From contig BCKC01000007.1 of NCBI GenBank assembly GCA_001600455.1, positions 2,730,019 to 2,794,018 of the forward strand: a stretch of DNA of 64,000 nt. The letters are read 5' to 3'. The notes below the pieces were generated by a model. It did no database searches. It was not told where the DNA came from and saw only the letters and a list, made by a program, of their open reading frames with translations. This document shows positions 46,092-57,544 of the stretch, piece by piece (the first letter of the stretch is position 1; every line of letters begins with the position of its first letter). Both the position numbers and the translations under genes were made by a program. The stretch is from Endocalyx cinctus. Taxonomy: Eukaryota > Ascomycota > Sordariomycetes > Amphisphaeriales > Apiosporaceae.

Positions 46092-46115
46092 TTTTGAAGA
46101 AGACGAGGGTTTCAT

Positions 46116-49100
46116 GCGGTGGCTATTTATCTAATTTATTACTCTGCTGATTTTGGTTTTTGCCTTATCCTTTTTTTAAAACTTTTCTATTAATTCAGAT
46201 GAGAGGGATGTTTGCACATCAGCAATAAAGGGGAATAATGACGGTTTTACGATGTGGTGTCACCAAGACCAAAACCAAAACCAGGGGGAAAAATCTCGCA
46301 CTGGGAGAGTAATATAGATACAATGACAGTACTTCGACCAAATCTACTAGTATTTGAGCCGCATAGAATTTGGCGATAATGAGTCAGGATATGGGAAAGT
46401 ATTCTGTAAGCAGTCTAGGTGCTGTTTCGAAGGTAACCGATGTCACTTCGAAATCTCTCGCGACACAAAGGAAAAAAGAAAAGGAGAACACCGACAGGGA
46501 GTGCAATATTTGAAAGCGGTCTATGGATCGGAGATGAGAAAAGACCGAAATATCGAGGAGAGGAACCCTGGAGGAGGATGTGCGCCGGATGACGCTGATG
46601 CGAAATAGCGACGTAACGATCCAAGAAACAATACTCAACATGGGTAATAACAAACTCTCGATCGAGTGGGTCTCGGTGCTCCTAAGTTGTGGTGCTCGGT
46701 AAATGGGAGGATCAGCTGGCTGAGATTGGGTGAAGAAATGACCTCAGACTGAGATCCTAAGTTCCTTGAGTGGCTCCGGCATTTTCTTTAGCTGGCTCGT
46801 GGAAGTGACGAGTTATGCCGCACCCCAAGCAGGGATTGATTAACGCTGTAGATAGACCCTTGAGAGCCGAGATTCGTGTGATTGTTTTTCTTATTCAAGC
46901 TAAGAACGTTTAATAGCACATAATATAGCACATATGGGGCCATGGTCAGTGTTGCCTGGCGAATTCAGAAACCCTGAACTCTGCCGGATGACAGCAGCAG
47001 CAGCAACAATAACAATAACATCACATTGGTTTCATCCGAGAGACAGTCTCTTTGAACTAAAGGTAGCAATCGGACGGTCTCGAGATATATCCACGTGGAA
47101 AAGTAGCCTCCAGGAAAGAAAGAAGTCTCTGGGCTTTCATCATACTTGGTTCAAGAACATCAATTCCAATAACAGTATCCAATGCCTTCCACCAGAAGTA
47201 CTCTTGACCATGTAGTGGTACTTGAAAATGAAATTATTAACAATACCTCTGGGGGGAGGATTGTAACCCTCCATGAGGAGAATGGATGGGCCAGCATCTG
47301 ATAATAGATTTAAGCTATGGGACAGGCCTTGCGTGATGCTACTGCAAGTAGGGACCCGCAGTACCAAAGAACCGGTCCAATCCAGCCGTTTCTAATCATA
47401 GCCAAAAGGACAAGGTCCACACGCATTTTGCTGATGTATCAGACCACGAGGCTTTTGTCATTTTATTCTATTTTATCTTTGCGACCTCAAATCTGAATTT
47501 GAGAGGTCGGTTTGACGGACAAATCAGAATCTGGCGCAGCACATGAACCAGTATATCATAGGAGGGGGGGCTGGGGAATAAGTTCGTCCTTGACGCCATT
47601 TATCATATGGATTTCAGGTGAAGGGAAACGCCATGCTCGTTCTCCTCGAGAGGGTATCAGATACGGCCATAAAGGGAATATGGACACGCTTATAGGATTA
47701 TCCCAAAAGTTCTCACCGAGAATGAAACGTAGTTGCATGGCGGGATATGAAGAGAAAGAATGAATTAAAAAAAGAACCCACACACCCACCCACACGAACG
47801 GAGTCGCCTACGCACGCGCACGACATGTAAGTGGAAGGCAGGATAAAGAGAAACGATTCGCCACTGGGCTAGCTGTCGCATATTAAGGGGAAACAAGGAT
47901 CACTCTGATCATTCACATCGCTCTCTCTCTGTCTCTCTCTCTCTCTTTCTCCTTCTCTTTCCTTTTTTTTTTTTTTTTTAATTTTTCTCCCAAGTGGTAA
48001 GAGTGATTGGGTCGCGGTAGGCTCTGGTCGATGTGACGGACGACCTATGGAAGCGGAGATGATGACTTTCAATGTGACTTGGGGGCTATCGATTGGCAAG
48101 CAGAACCGCTTGTCTTGCATGAGAAGAGAGAGAGAAGAAATAAGTACGTATATAAAATAGAGAAATAAAAATTCAGATGGAAGGGATAAGCCGCGGACCG
48201 TAGCTGTAGCCTAAGAGGTACTTTCTAACGGTACGGTACTGCTTTCCTAGTATGGTGAGGCTCTATACTGTAAGTCAGTGATTTTAGGCTTCCTTTAGCA
48301 ATGTATTATTTTTGGGATTTTTTATTTTATTTTTATTTTGTCTCGTCTTGTTTATTTTTATTTTATTTATTTAATTTATTTATTTTTCTCTGGCGAAATA
48401 GTGAAAAGGTAAAGTGAGGACCAGTTGTAGTTGTTTCTTTCTATCCCTTTTGGGAATGTTGGGGGCCAAATGATTTCCGAAAATGGTAATTGAACAGAAT
48501 ATTTCGAATAACGTCTAAACTCAACAAGGTTGTTTTTACTTCTACGTATATATGCATATATATTATTATATCAGGTATAAATATACTTGAAATTCTAACG
48601 GTCCTATATTACCGTATCGTACGGTTTGTGAGGTAGGAAATACTTTCATTTCTTTTCCTCTTCTACTTCACCTGATACGTACGGTAGGTTAGCCGCAGAC
48701 CACTTTTGCATCGTTTAATAACCAATTAGAAAGCCGGGGTGAATACCTGGACTATCTACTTAATGTACATATGTACGCGTATGGATATACATTCCAAGTT
48801 CTTATGTACAATTAATACACTTTATACCTTTGACTCATACAAAGAGGATACCGATATTATCCGTTCAAGGTTCCCCGTCGAAAGAGATGCGATGGAGTTG
48901 AAGATGAACGTTCTGGGTCCTTGGTCCACCTATAATTTATGTTGGTGCTTACATGATACGATCTAATTAGAAGATCAGTATGGATAGCAATACCACCGAA
49001 CTGGTGGAGAATTCAACTTTTCTGTAAAGTAAGCAAGCGGTCTTACCAGCATGTCATATTGAACTACAATAGCAAACGTCGGAAAATGTGGTGTATGGGC

Positions 49101-49886
49101 CATATGAGTAGCACAGACGTACGTGTAACCACCTTCAATATTGATTTGTATACTCTATACGCACCTAAGAAACTAACTTCACGAACGGGTGTGGGTGGCT
49201 CGTGCAGTTCTGCGCTGTGCCGAAGTCATCGGGAGAGTGTCGAAGAATCCTACAACATGTAAGACTCGCCGATTTAACCCAGCCGAGTTAGGCTCATCTC
49301 TACCGAGTCTTGATGAGGGCTTAGGTTCGTAATCAATCGGTACACTTTTTTCGGTGAGGAACTTAGGGTATACTAATTTTATCCTACCTCATCGCGGAGA
49401 ATTTGCCTATGTTTGGACTAACGAATGACATGACGGATATAATATGGCAGGTATTTCCAAAGCCCCCGATTATCCAACTTGAGCCTCATTTTCTTAGGTA
49501 ACCCTTTGTAATACCTAAAGGGCCTACATACATACTCCATACATGTGTCAATGATGATTCTCTTGGCCGCATTTGTGGATCAAATACCGCATGCTACTAG
49601 TAAGATAGCGTAAGCATATATGTGTGTTAATTCGAATCACGATATGGATATGCATCAACCGTGTAATGTAAGAAATAATGAACTAAAGTGAATTTGCGGT
49701 TTTATTTTCTATCGATGAAGTCTTTCTTTCAGAGGTCATGACATCGTAATGTTCCGCTCTAAATTATGCTTGCCTATAACGCGTGCCTAACCTTTCCGAG
49801 CCGAGCCTTCGCAAGCCTCTCCATTCTTCTCATTATCCGTGGGTATCATTAATGTTAAGCTCGTCGCAACTTCCCCTCGCCTCGCC
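46116..49886. other. Intergenic region between the NmrA-like and CsbD-like genes
   Basis: About 3.8 kb without a supported gene. It contains a CT microsatellite (about 47920-47950), a T run (47964-47980) and TTTTATTT-type low-complexity DNA (48310-48390). Frames of 80-95 codons (46354-46653, 46934-47215, 47512-47763) occur on both strands and lack family resemblance. Confidence 0.55.
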
Positions 49887-50615
49887 TTACTTCTCGGCAG
49901 CGGCCTTCTCGGCTTCAGCCTTCTTCAAGATGTCGTGCTCGGCACCGCGCTGCTGCGTCTTGCCCGCGGCGTGCTGATCCTCAAAGTCCTTCTGAGCGGC
50001 CTTGTTGCCGGTAATACCAGCCACGGCGCCGCCGACGGTGCCCGTGACGCGGTCACCAATGCCGGAGGTGTAGTCGCTGATCTGGCCCTTGGCCTCCTGC
50101 TCCTGACCTTCCTCATTCTGACGACGACCGGCAGATTTCAAGGCCTATTTTTTGCGAGAATATAGGTTAGCAACCGAATCCGATCAGTCAACTTCTTTGT
50201 AACGTGACTTGTTGATTATTGGGAGAGACAAAAAACACCTACCTCAGAGCCGGTAAGTCCGCCCACAAACTCCTTCGCAGATCCCATAGTCTGGTTGTAC
50301 GAGCCGGCGGCGCGGTCGGGGTGGTCTTGGGTAACGGCGCCCGAGGAAGAGGCAGTGATGCCGGGTAGCTTGGCGGTGGCCTGCGAGGCATCGTACTCGG
50401 CCGAAGCCTTGTCCTTCTTGGCCTCACCTTGGGTCTAGATTAATCAAGGATAGATTAGCTTCGGTCAAACAACTTGAGCAATATACAAGTAAAGATAGGT
50501 TCAATCATACCTTGTCGCCAGTGCTGCCAGTCACGGAACCAAGTACGCTCTGGGCGGCACCAGTTACCGAGTCAAGGGTGGCCTTGAGAGTGGAGGTGTT
50601 ATCGTTGGTAGACAT
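49887..50615 (-). CDS. CsbD-like stress / conidiation protein
   Basis: Minus-strand exons 50511-50615, 50243-50434 and 49887-50144, with GTATGA and GTAGGT donors and TAG acceptors, all phase 0; 184 residues. The N-terminus reads STNDNTSTLKATLDSVTGAA. Repeated amphipathic segments follow: VLGSVTGSTGDK, AKKDKASAEYDAS, GSAKEFVGGLTG, then RVTGTVGGAVAGITGNKAAQ. The composition (Ala, Gly, Thr, Lys) and the gly-leu-thr-gly motifs match fungal CsbD-like proteins, one of which was described in Ustilago as a mismatch/cruciform DNA-binding protein. They are highly expressed in conidia or under stress. The molecular role here is inferred only. The promoter carries TATAAAAG (50766-50773). Confidence 0.85.
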
Positions 50616-50765
50616 GATGATTGATGGTTGAATTTAGGAAGTGAAAGTTTGATGTTGATGTTTGAGATAATTTTTAGTATTAAATATTGTTGATAATGTT
50701 GTTCGTTGTTGTTCTTGTTATTGGGTAAGAAGAAGAAACGTAAAATTTGGTTGAGGAGAGGAAGG

Positions 50766-50773
50766 CTTTTATA
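50766..50773 (-). promoter_or_regulatory. TATA box of the CsbD-like gene
   Basis: TATAAAAG on the minus strand, about 150 bases upstream of the CsbD-like ATG. A clear TATA box suits a strongly induced stress gene. Confidence 0.55.
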
Positions 50774-51575
50774 ATCGAGTTGTGACTTCCCGATGCAAAT
50801 GATTGCGTAACAGAAGCAAGCAGAAAAAAAAACTCCTCGTTCCTTGACTGACAGATTGACTAACTTGGAACAAAAAAAAAGGCGTAATTACTTCATTCAA
50901 CCACCTAAAAATCTGGTTATGACAAAATCCCATCTTTGAAAATGATGGCATTTACTGGCGTTGGTGGGATAGGTTATTACCTATTTAGGAAGTCAACGAC
51001 GTCATGGATCGATGTCATCCTTTTCTTGAAAGCCACACCCGATGCTCAGAGGTCCCTTTACTAATTTTTTCCTCCTTTTGACGTATTCTATTGTATCATG
51101 TGAATTTAGCAGCTTAGAATTTGCCGCAATCTACGTAATTAATATGGAAATTAACCCTGAAACTGTTTTATTTATTTCTACTACCTTCTATGCACTGTAT
51201 CATGATACAGTACGATACAAGCCGTCGAGCAGTATGGTTCACCGAAAACGATCGTTGATTCTCTAAAGTAGTACTATTGTACATCGGCATCATAGCCATC
51301 CCTAGAGTTTATTGCTCAGAGTAGAGGAGCACTGATCCTAATTCAATGCATCCGGTGATACACAAGTAAATACAAGCTCCTAGCGAGCGAAGTTGACCAT
51401 TTATCTCTGGTCGTAGCCTATAATCAATCCATGGAACCCTTTTCCAGACATCGACAAAGCCTCAATCAAGGCCTGTCCACATAACCGCAACGCCGTCGCC
51501 GCCGATACTTCATATTTTCATACAGTTTGAGGTTGACAAAGTAGTCCTTTAATGGTGAGCATAATTTTCATGGCT
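50774..51575. other. Intergenic region between the CsbD-like and Nfs1 genes
   Basis: Upstream region of the CsbD-like gene and 3' flank of nfs1. It has A runs near 50823 and 50872 but no gene. Confidence 0.5.
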
Positions 51576-53329
51576 TTAATGCTGGCTCCATTGAATCGTG
51601 TTTAGGTCGATTCCCTCTTGTACCAGCTCCCACAGAGGACTCAATTCTCGCAAGAAGGTGACTCGCTCTTGAACAGCTTTGAGGACATAATCTATTTCTG
51701 CCTCCGTCGTGAATCGACCAATACCAAATCGGATACTACTATGGGCGCTCTCGTCGCTGTTGCCGAGTGCTCGAAGAACGTAACTGGGCTCCAGTGACGC
51801 AGAAGTGCAGGCACTGCCGGACGACAATGCGATATCCTTCAAGGCCATGAGAAGAGATTCGCCTTCAACGTACGCGAACGAAACATTGACGCAGCCGGGA
51901 TAGAAGTGGTCCGGGTCCCCATTCTGAGTTGCGTGTTCCAGCGATAGCAATCCCTTCAGTAAGCGATCAGATAACATCTTGATTCGTTTCGAGTCGTACT
52001 AGAAATTATGTCAGTCTCGCTACATTGGGTTTTGTAATAACGGATGGTGAACGGAACAACGGGAAATAATATTATCAGACACGTGTGCTGCATCTCAACA
52101 CATAGATTCCGGTCAAGGAATTCAGCAAGCCATGCATGTTTTAAGCGGTTCATCATGTAATAAAAGAAAGAGGAGGAACGGTGGGAGTAGAATGAAAAGG
52201 GGAATTAATCACATACCTCCATCTCTTCGGCGGCGATGCGACAAGCTTCGCCAAAACCGACCGCTAAGTGAGGAGCAAGGGTACCACTCCGTAGACCACG
52301 CTCCTGACCACCACCGGTGATGATAGGATCCAATCTTACTCTCGGTCGTCTACGAACGTAGCAAGCACCCATGCCCTTAGGTCCGTATATCTTGTGGGAT
52401 GAAATGGACATGAGATCAATGTTCATGGCATTGACATCCATGGGTATCTTTCCTACGGCCTGAGCAGCATCGGTGTGAAAGAAAGTCTTCTTCTCGCGAC
52501 ACAGCTTTCCAATCTCCTCCAGAGGCTGGATAACGCCGATCTCATTGTTTACCGCCATGATACTGACCAGGAAAGTATCCGGTCGTATAGCAGCCTCCAA
52601 CTGTTTGAGATCGATCAATCCATTCTTCTGGACGGGAAGATATGTGACTTCAAATCCTTCATCTTGCAGATGCCGACAGCTATCGAGGACGCACTTGTGT
52701 TCTGTCTGGCTTGTGACAATGTGCTTCTTCTTCCCAGACCGACCGAAATATCTGGCGACACCTTTTATACTCATATTGTTACTTTCAGTTGCACCACTGG
52801 TGAAAATGATCTCCTTCGGGTCAGCACCAATCAGCTTCGCGACGTATTCTCGAGCCTGCTCGACACCCTGCTCACTCTCCCAGCCGTACGCATGCGTTCG
52901 CGAGTGGGGGTTGCCGTATACGCCAACGAGATAAGGTAACATGGCGTCTAATACTCTCGGATCAACCGGTGTAGTGGCTTGCATATCGAGATAGATGGGT
53001 CGCTGACCTTCGCCTAGGATGGTCGCCTCTTTTAATACGTCGGCCATGGGGCTAACGGCGGCGTTTGCGGGAAGGCCAGGTGCAGAAGCGAGAAGATCGC
53101 CTTTATCATTGATAAAATCCTTTTTGTCTAATTTGATGGCAGTATCTATGTTAACCTGAGCATTGTCCTTCTTCGTCTCCGACACGTAAGTTCTTCTCGA
53201 AGATTGAGAGACAGATGTCGTTGCAACCCTCGAAACAGGCTTGGCACCTCTGCGAGAAGCGGTTGTGAGCGACTGCTTGAGACTTAGGCGCGAAGCCTGC
53301 CTCAACGCAGACGATGCTACATTGGCCAT
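51576..53329 (-). CDS. nfs1: Mitochondrial cysteine desulfurase Nfs1
   Basis: Minus-strand exons 52217-53329 and 51576-51998; the 218 bp intron has a GTATGT donor and a CTAG acceptor and is phase 0. The product has 511 residues. The N-terminal 50 residues are rich in Arg, Ser and Ala without acids, as in a mitochondrial presequence. The fold-type I aminotransferase core follows: [50 protein letters not shown], the PLP lysine in [15 protein letters not shown] (about K313), and [17 protein letters not shown]. The active-site cysteine sits in [18 protein letters not shown] (about C435). The C-terminus ends in the family's [17 protein letters not shown] segment. Nfs1 removes sulfur from cysteine for Fe-S cluster assembly on Isu, with Isd11 as partner, and for tRNA thiolation. 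Length is normal for fungi. Confidence 0.97.
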
Positions 53330-54714
53330 TACTGTGAAGATGAAGAGGTATATTAAAAAGGGTAATATTAAAAAAGGGTATATTAGGTATGAAAGGGCAA
53401 TTGAGAGAAAGGGCAAGAAAGCTCTCTGGGATAAAAAGTAGAAGAAAATCTTTAAGGTATTTTGTGGCGATTTTAGTTTTGAGAAATTAAGAGTAAAGCC
53501 GAGTCGGCTGTAAAATCTTATCAATCAATCTTAGATCCTATCGCTTATCGTTTAGTGAATTACTTAAGTAAGTATAGCGTTCTCATTATTTCTCACAAAA
53601 CGCTCGGTCCAAGTTAATGTCTAGGATTAATCACCGAGTTTCAGCTCGGATGGTGGAAGATTTACGAAGATTTACTTGTACGGCTAAGTCGGGGTAATAC
53701 TTAATACTTATACGGAACGGATTAATGATAATACCAAGTTGAGCTCATAACCTGGGATCCATTACTATCCATTACACTATGGATAGTAGTATACACTACA
53801 ATACGCAGCCCAGCAGATCAGCAGACCAGCTACCCAGTCAGCATCTGTCAGGACTCAGCCAGGAAAAAAAAAAAAAATAACAAATTACATACAGCACCGC
53901 GGGCTGTGCCTATTTAGTGGGACAGCTTAAGTAGGAATGACGTTTTATTGTCTTATTAGTGGAGTAGAATGAGTAATTATACACTGAAGTTATCCACGGA
54001 TCGGATAATCGGATTCTTTCACAAAGCCTTTTTCACCTTTACTGAATACTTGATGAGACTTTACGATAGAGAGAAGTTTCACGTCTTTTTTTTCTTCCCT
54101 TTTCTTTTCAGAAGTCCACAGTTTATGAAGTCAAATTGATTAAATAATATCTATAAAGTATGTATAGACGAGATTATCATCGTTTAATCTTATTAAAACA
54201 CCAAAGCATCTCAAGCTGAAAACAAAATTGCCAAGCCACATATGACAGGCAAGACTATTATTCCCTTAACTACTTTCTTTCGGGCACTGATTTCTAGTAA
54301 TAAATCCGATCTAAAGCACTGCCACTAGAAGCATCGTCAAAAGGGAACTTATTTCTCCTTCGTTCCACCGGCGCCTCTTTCTCTACCCACTTAATATTTC
54401 TTACTTCTGATTCCTATAACTCTGAAGTTATACCCATTTATTACTCTATGCTTTCATCCACAGATTCATTTACCATTCATACCTAAGGGATCGCAAATAC
54501 AATATTACAAGTAAATTGTATTACGCAGTAGAGGCAAGAAGATCGAGCTTAGAATAGGGCGGGGTTCTCGACCGTACGAATATTGTTTCCATTAATTCAC
54601 CTATAAACAATAAATACCCCGCTACCCACCATCCATATCGTCACCATTACCGTCGTCGTCATCGCTATCCATATCGCCATTGCCAACATTAACAAATCCT
54701 AGTTGTAACAAAAC
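53330..54714. other. Divergent intergenic region between nfs1 and the Rvs167-like gene
   Basis: 1.4 kb that must hold both promoters. Pyrimidine-rich DNA at 54360-54420 may mark the Rvs167-side start region. An A13 run lies near 53865. No gene or RNA is seen. Confidence 0.5.
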
Positions 54715-56194
54715 ATGAGCTTTCGAGGTCTTCAGAAGAGCGTGATCCGCGTATGTTATTACTAAAAATAGGAATCTGACATCTCTGGCGCAAATTATTG
54801 ACGTTGAATCTTCTGTGTTTATTAGGCTCCCCAACAATTTAAGGCAAAGTTCAATATCGGAGAGCAACTCAAAGATGAAGTATTCATCGATTCAGAACGC
54901 CGATTCCAAGAGCTCGAATCCGAAACCAAACGCCTTCACGATGAGAGTAAAAAGTACTTTGATGCTATCAACGGCATGCTCAACCACCAGATCAATTTCA
55001 GCAAAGCCATGACCGAAATCTACAAACCCATATCTGGTCGAGTCTCTGACCCCGATTCTCTCGTTCTCGGCAGCGAAGGAAACCCCGAAGGAATTCGAGC
55101 CTGTGAAGAGTATGAAGCGGTAGTGAAAGACCTACAAGAAACATTACAACCCGAACTCGAAATGATCGAATCTCGTGTGATCCGCCCAGCCGACGAACTA
55201 CTTGACGTCCTCAAGATGATTAGGAAGAATGTCGTGAAGCGTGATCACAAGAAATTGGATTATGATAGGCATAATGCTACACTCACGAAACTGAAGGGCA
55301 AGGCAGAGAAGGATGAGAAGGCCATATGGAAAGCCGAGGCCGCATTTCAGCGGTCGTCCGAGGATTACACCTATTTTAACGACCGATTAAAAGAAGAGCT
55401 TCCCAGGCTTTTCACGCTAGAACGAGAATTCATCCAACCCCTTTTTCAGTCATTTTATTACATGCAGCTCAATATCTTCTACACCCTACACGAAAAAATG
55501 CAACATTGCGACATAGGGTACTTTGATCTTACCCTTGACATCGAAGACGCATTTGTTCAAAAGCGAGGTGATATCCAGGAACAGACGGAGAAGCTCACGA
55601 TTGTGAGGTTCAAGACAAGCGGCCGGCAGAGACCACCCAAGTACGGAGGCAACAGACCCGCCGCCATTGAAGCCGGTCCAGGAAATGCCGGCCTCCTCAC
55701 CGCAGGGCCGAGCGCGTCGAGCCCAAGTCTGAGTCCAAGTCTCGCCTCGACAAAGTACGGCATGCAATCACCAACATCGGCGACCTCGGAAACGGCAACA
55801 GAACACCCACCCCCGCCCTATTCGGCCGCTGCCCTACCGTCCAAATCGCCGGTTTCTCCGGGATTTAACAGGCCGGCCTCGACAGCCTTAGCCGCAGCCG
55901 CTGCTGGAAAGCCGAAGCCGCCCCCGCCAAAACCCAAGCCGGCACGCCTCGGTGGCGCACCTGCTGTAGAGACGGTCACGGCTTTATACGATTACGAGGC
56001 AACGGCCGCGACGGATCTGAGCTTCAAAGCTGGTGACGTAATAGAAATCGTAAGCAGAACGCAAAACGAGAATGAATGGTGGACGGGTAAAATCCGCGGT
56101 ACAACTGGACAGTTCCCTGGTAGGTGTCTTGATTTTCTATTTGTATGCTACCGCTAACCTTGATCGTATAGGTAATTATGTAAAAGTAGGATAA
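54715..56194 (+). CDS. N-BAR and SH3 domain endocytic protein (Rvs167/amphiphysin type)
   Basis: Three exons: 54715-54750 (12 codons, MSFRGLQKSVIR), 54826-56119 and 56172-56194. Introns are 54751-54825 (GTATGT/TTAG) and 56120-56171 (GTAGGT/ATAG). The product has 450 residues. The short first exon supplies the amphipathic N-terminal helix of an N-BAR domain. The BAR domain follows to about residue 245: RRFQELESETKRLHDESKKY, GMLNHQINFSKAMTEIYKPI, RDHKKLDYDRHNATL, FYYMQLNIFYTLHEKMQ. A Pro/Ser-rich linker with PPPPKPKPAR separates it from the SH3 domain (about 393-450): TALYDYEATAATDLSFKAGD, NEWWTGKIRG, and GQFPGNYVKV, whose last residues come from the 23-base final exon. Rvs167 bends membranes and drives scission at actin-based endocytic sites as a heterodimer with Rvs161. 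Confidence 0.96.
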
Positions 56195-56802
56195 AGCACT
56201 GCGTATCGTGTCACATTACAGTATCGGCAGCATATAGAACTTCTTTGCTACAGGCTTCTACTATAGGACGATATGGGTAACACCGTCGGGTTCAAATTGA
56301 TGCGGTTTTGATCACTATGCTTCAGGTCCGGATATCTGGTCAAGAGTGGCCATATTCTAACATTGGAATTATCTGGATGGATTCGACTGGCTAGCACCCC
56401 GGCATCTTGGCTCCACCAGTGGGAGGATAAAAACAAAAGGATTAATACTATCCTAGAAGTAGAGAACAGCCTTCTTTCGTCCCTGTATCTTTTTCAGTAG
56501 TGGAATTGAACATTTAAGTCAGTTGGAACAATATACCATATAAATTTAAGTCGAATACAGTCGTTATAAACGTACCCTCCTCCGTTTTAACAGGAATTAA
56601 GCGTCAGGCCTCGAAAAAGGACCCCGTGCATCGTATACAAATCAGGATCGAAGCCTACAACTGGTGCGGTAATGTTCCACGCACCTTTCCCGGTGCTTGA
56701 GTGAAGAGCTTCATTTGATAGAACACTCCGCACATTTTGATTTAAATATATTCACAGAGGCCCGTTGAGTAGAGCTGCGTGAATAACGAATGCCTGGACA
56801 TT
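56195..56802. other. Intergenic region between the Rvs167-like and repeat mini-protein genes
   Basis: 600 bp of shared 3' flank between convergent genes. Nothing recognised. Confidence 0.5.
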
Positions 56803-57081
56803 TCAGTATCTGTTGTTGCTTCCATCATCCAAGAAAAGCGGAACTTCACGGCTATATTCTTCGTTCTTGCTTTTGTCGGGGCGTGTATGAGTACCATCAT
56901 CTAGAAAGATAGGAACTTCGCGACTGTCTTCGTCTTCTCTCCCAGTCGATTGGGCGTCATCAACAACCAGGAAGATCGGAACTTCGCAGCTGTTTCCATC
57001 TTCGCCAACAGTAGTACTATCACTATCTGCAGTTTTAGCTTCGCATTCGGGCTTGTTTTTGGTGGAATCTTGGTCTGACAT
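56803..57081 (-). CDS. Small protein with three REVPIFLDDG-like repeats (unknown)
   Basis: Frame of 92 residues starting at MSDQDSTKNKPE; it could extend 42 codons upstream to an ATG at 57207, but that part runs through a T17 tract and reads as poly-Lys, so the shorter start is preferred. The protein is acidic and hydrophilic apart from three copies of one motif: SCEVPIFLVVDD (from residue 31), SREVPIFLDDG (from 53) and SREVPLFLDDG (from 77), spaced 22 and 24 residues apart. The linkers are rich in Asp, Glu, Thr, Arg and Lys. There is no signal peptide, membrane segment or dibasic KR cleavage site. It lies 463 bases downstream of the FMO-like gene on the same strand. I do not recognise the family. 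The repeats differ in codons yet keep the residues, which favours a real protein. Confidence 0.6.
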   Translation of the reverse strand: MSDQDSTKNKPECEAKTADSDSTTVGEDGNSCEVPIFLVVDDAQSTGREDEDSREVPIFLDDGTHTRPDKSKNEEYSREVPLFLDDGSNNRY

Positions 57082-57544
57082 GATGTTGGATTTCTTGTTT
57101 ACTGGGGTTGCAGTCTTTTCTTGTCTTCGGAAGATGTACAGAAATGAGGTTGTAGTTTTTTTTTTTTTTTTTGGTGACTTGAGAATTTTATGAGACAATA
57201 TGGACAAGTTCTATTTTGGGGGAAAACCTCGAGCTTTTTTTCTTGCTAAATATAGAAGATCAAGACTTGTAACGGAACACTGGAGGTAATGATTATATCG
57301 TGAATGGCTGGTCAGACCGGTTTTAGTTTGTTGTTTGGAATCATAACGAGTGAATGAATACATGGACTGTTCCTCAACACTCATACTTCTAGATCAGCAG
57401 AACATGTACATGTGCATATGAAAGGGGGGGATGTCAGTAGCATAATTATTCATAAAAACAGACCCCTCCCATAGATCTTAACCATCTACCCGTACTCCAA
57501 CCAAACACCCCCCCCCCTTCCTTTTTTTCTTGACAAAGACATTG
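57082..57544. other. Intergenic region upstream of the repeat mini-protein
   Basis: Promoter side of the repeat gene and 3' flank of the FMO-like gene. It contains a T17 run (57155-57171) in the presumed leader and a short C run near 57509. No gene is seen. Confidence 0.5.
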
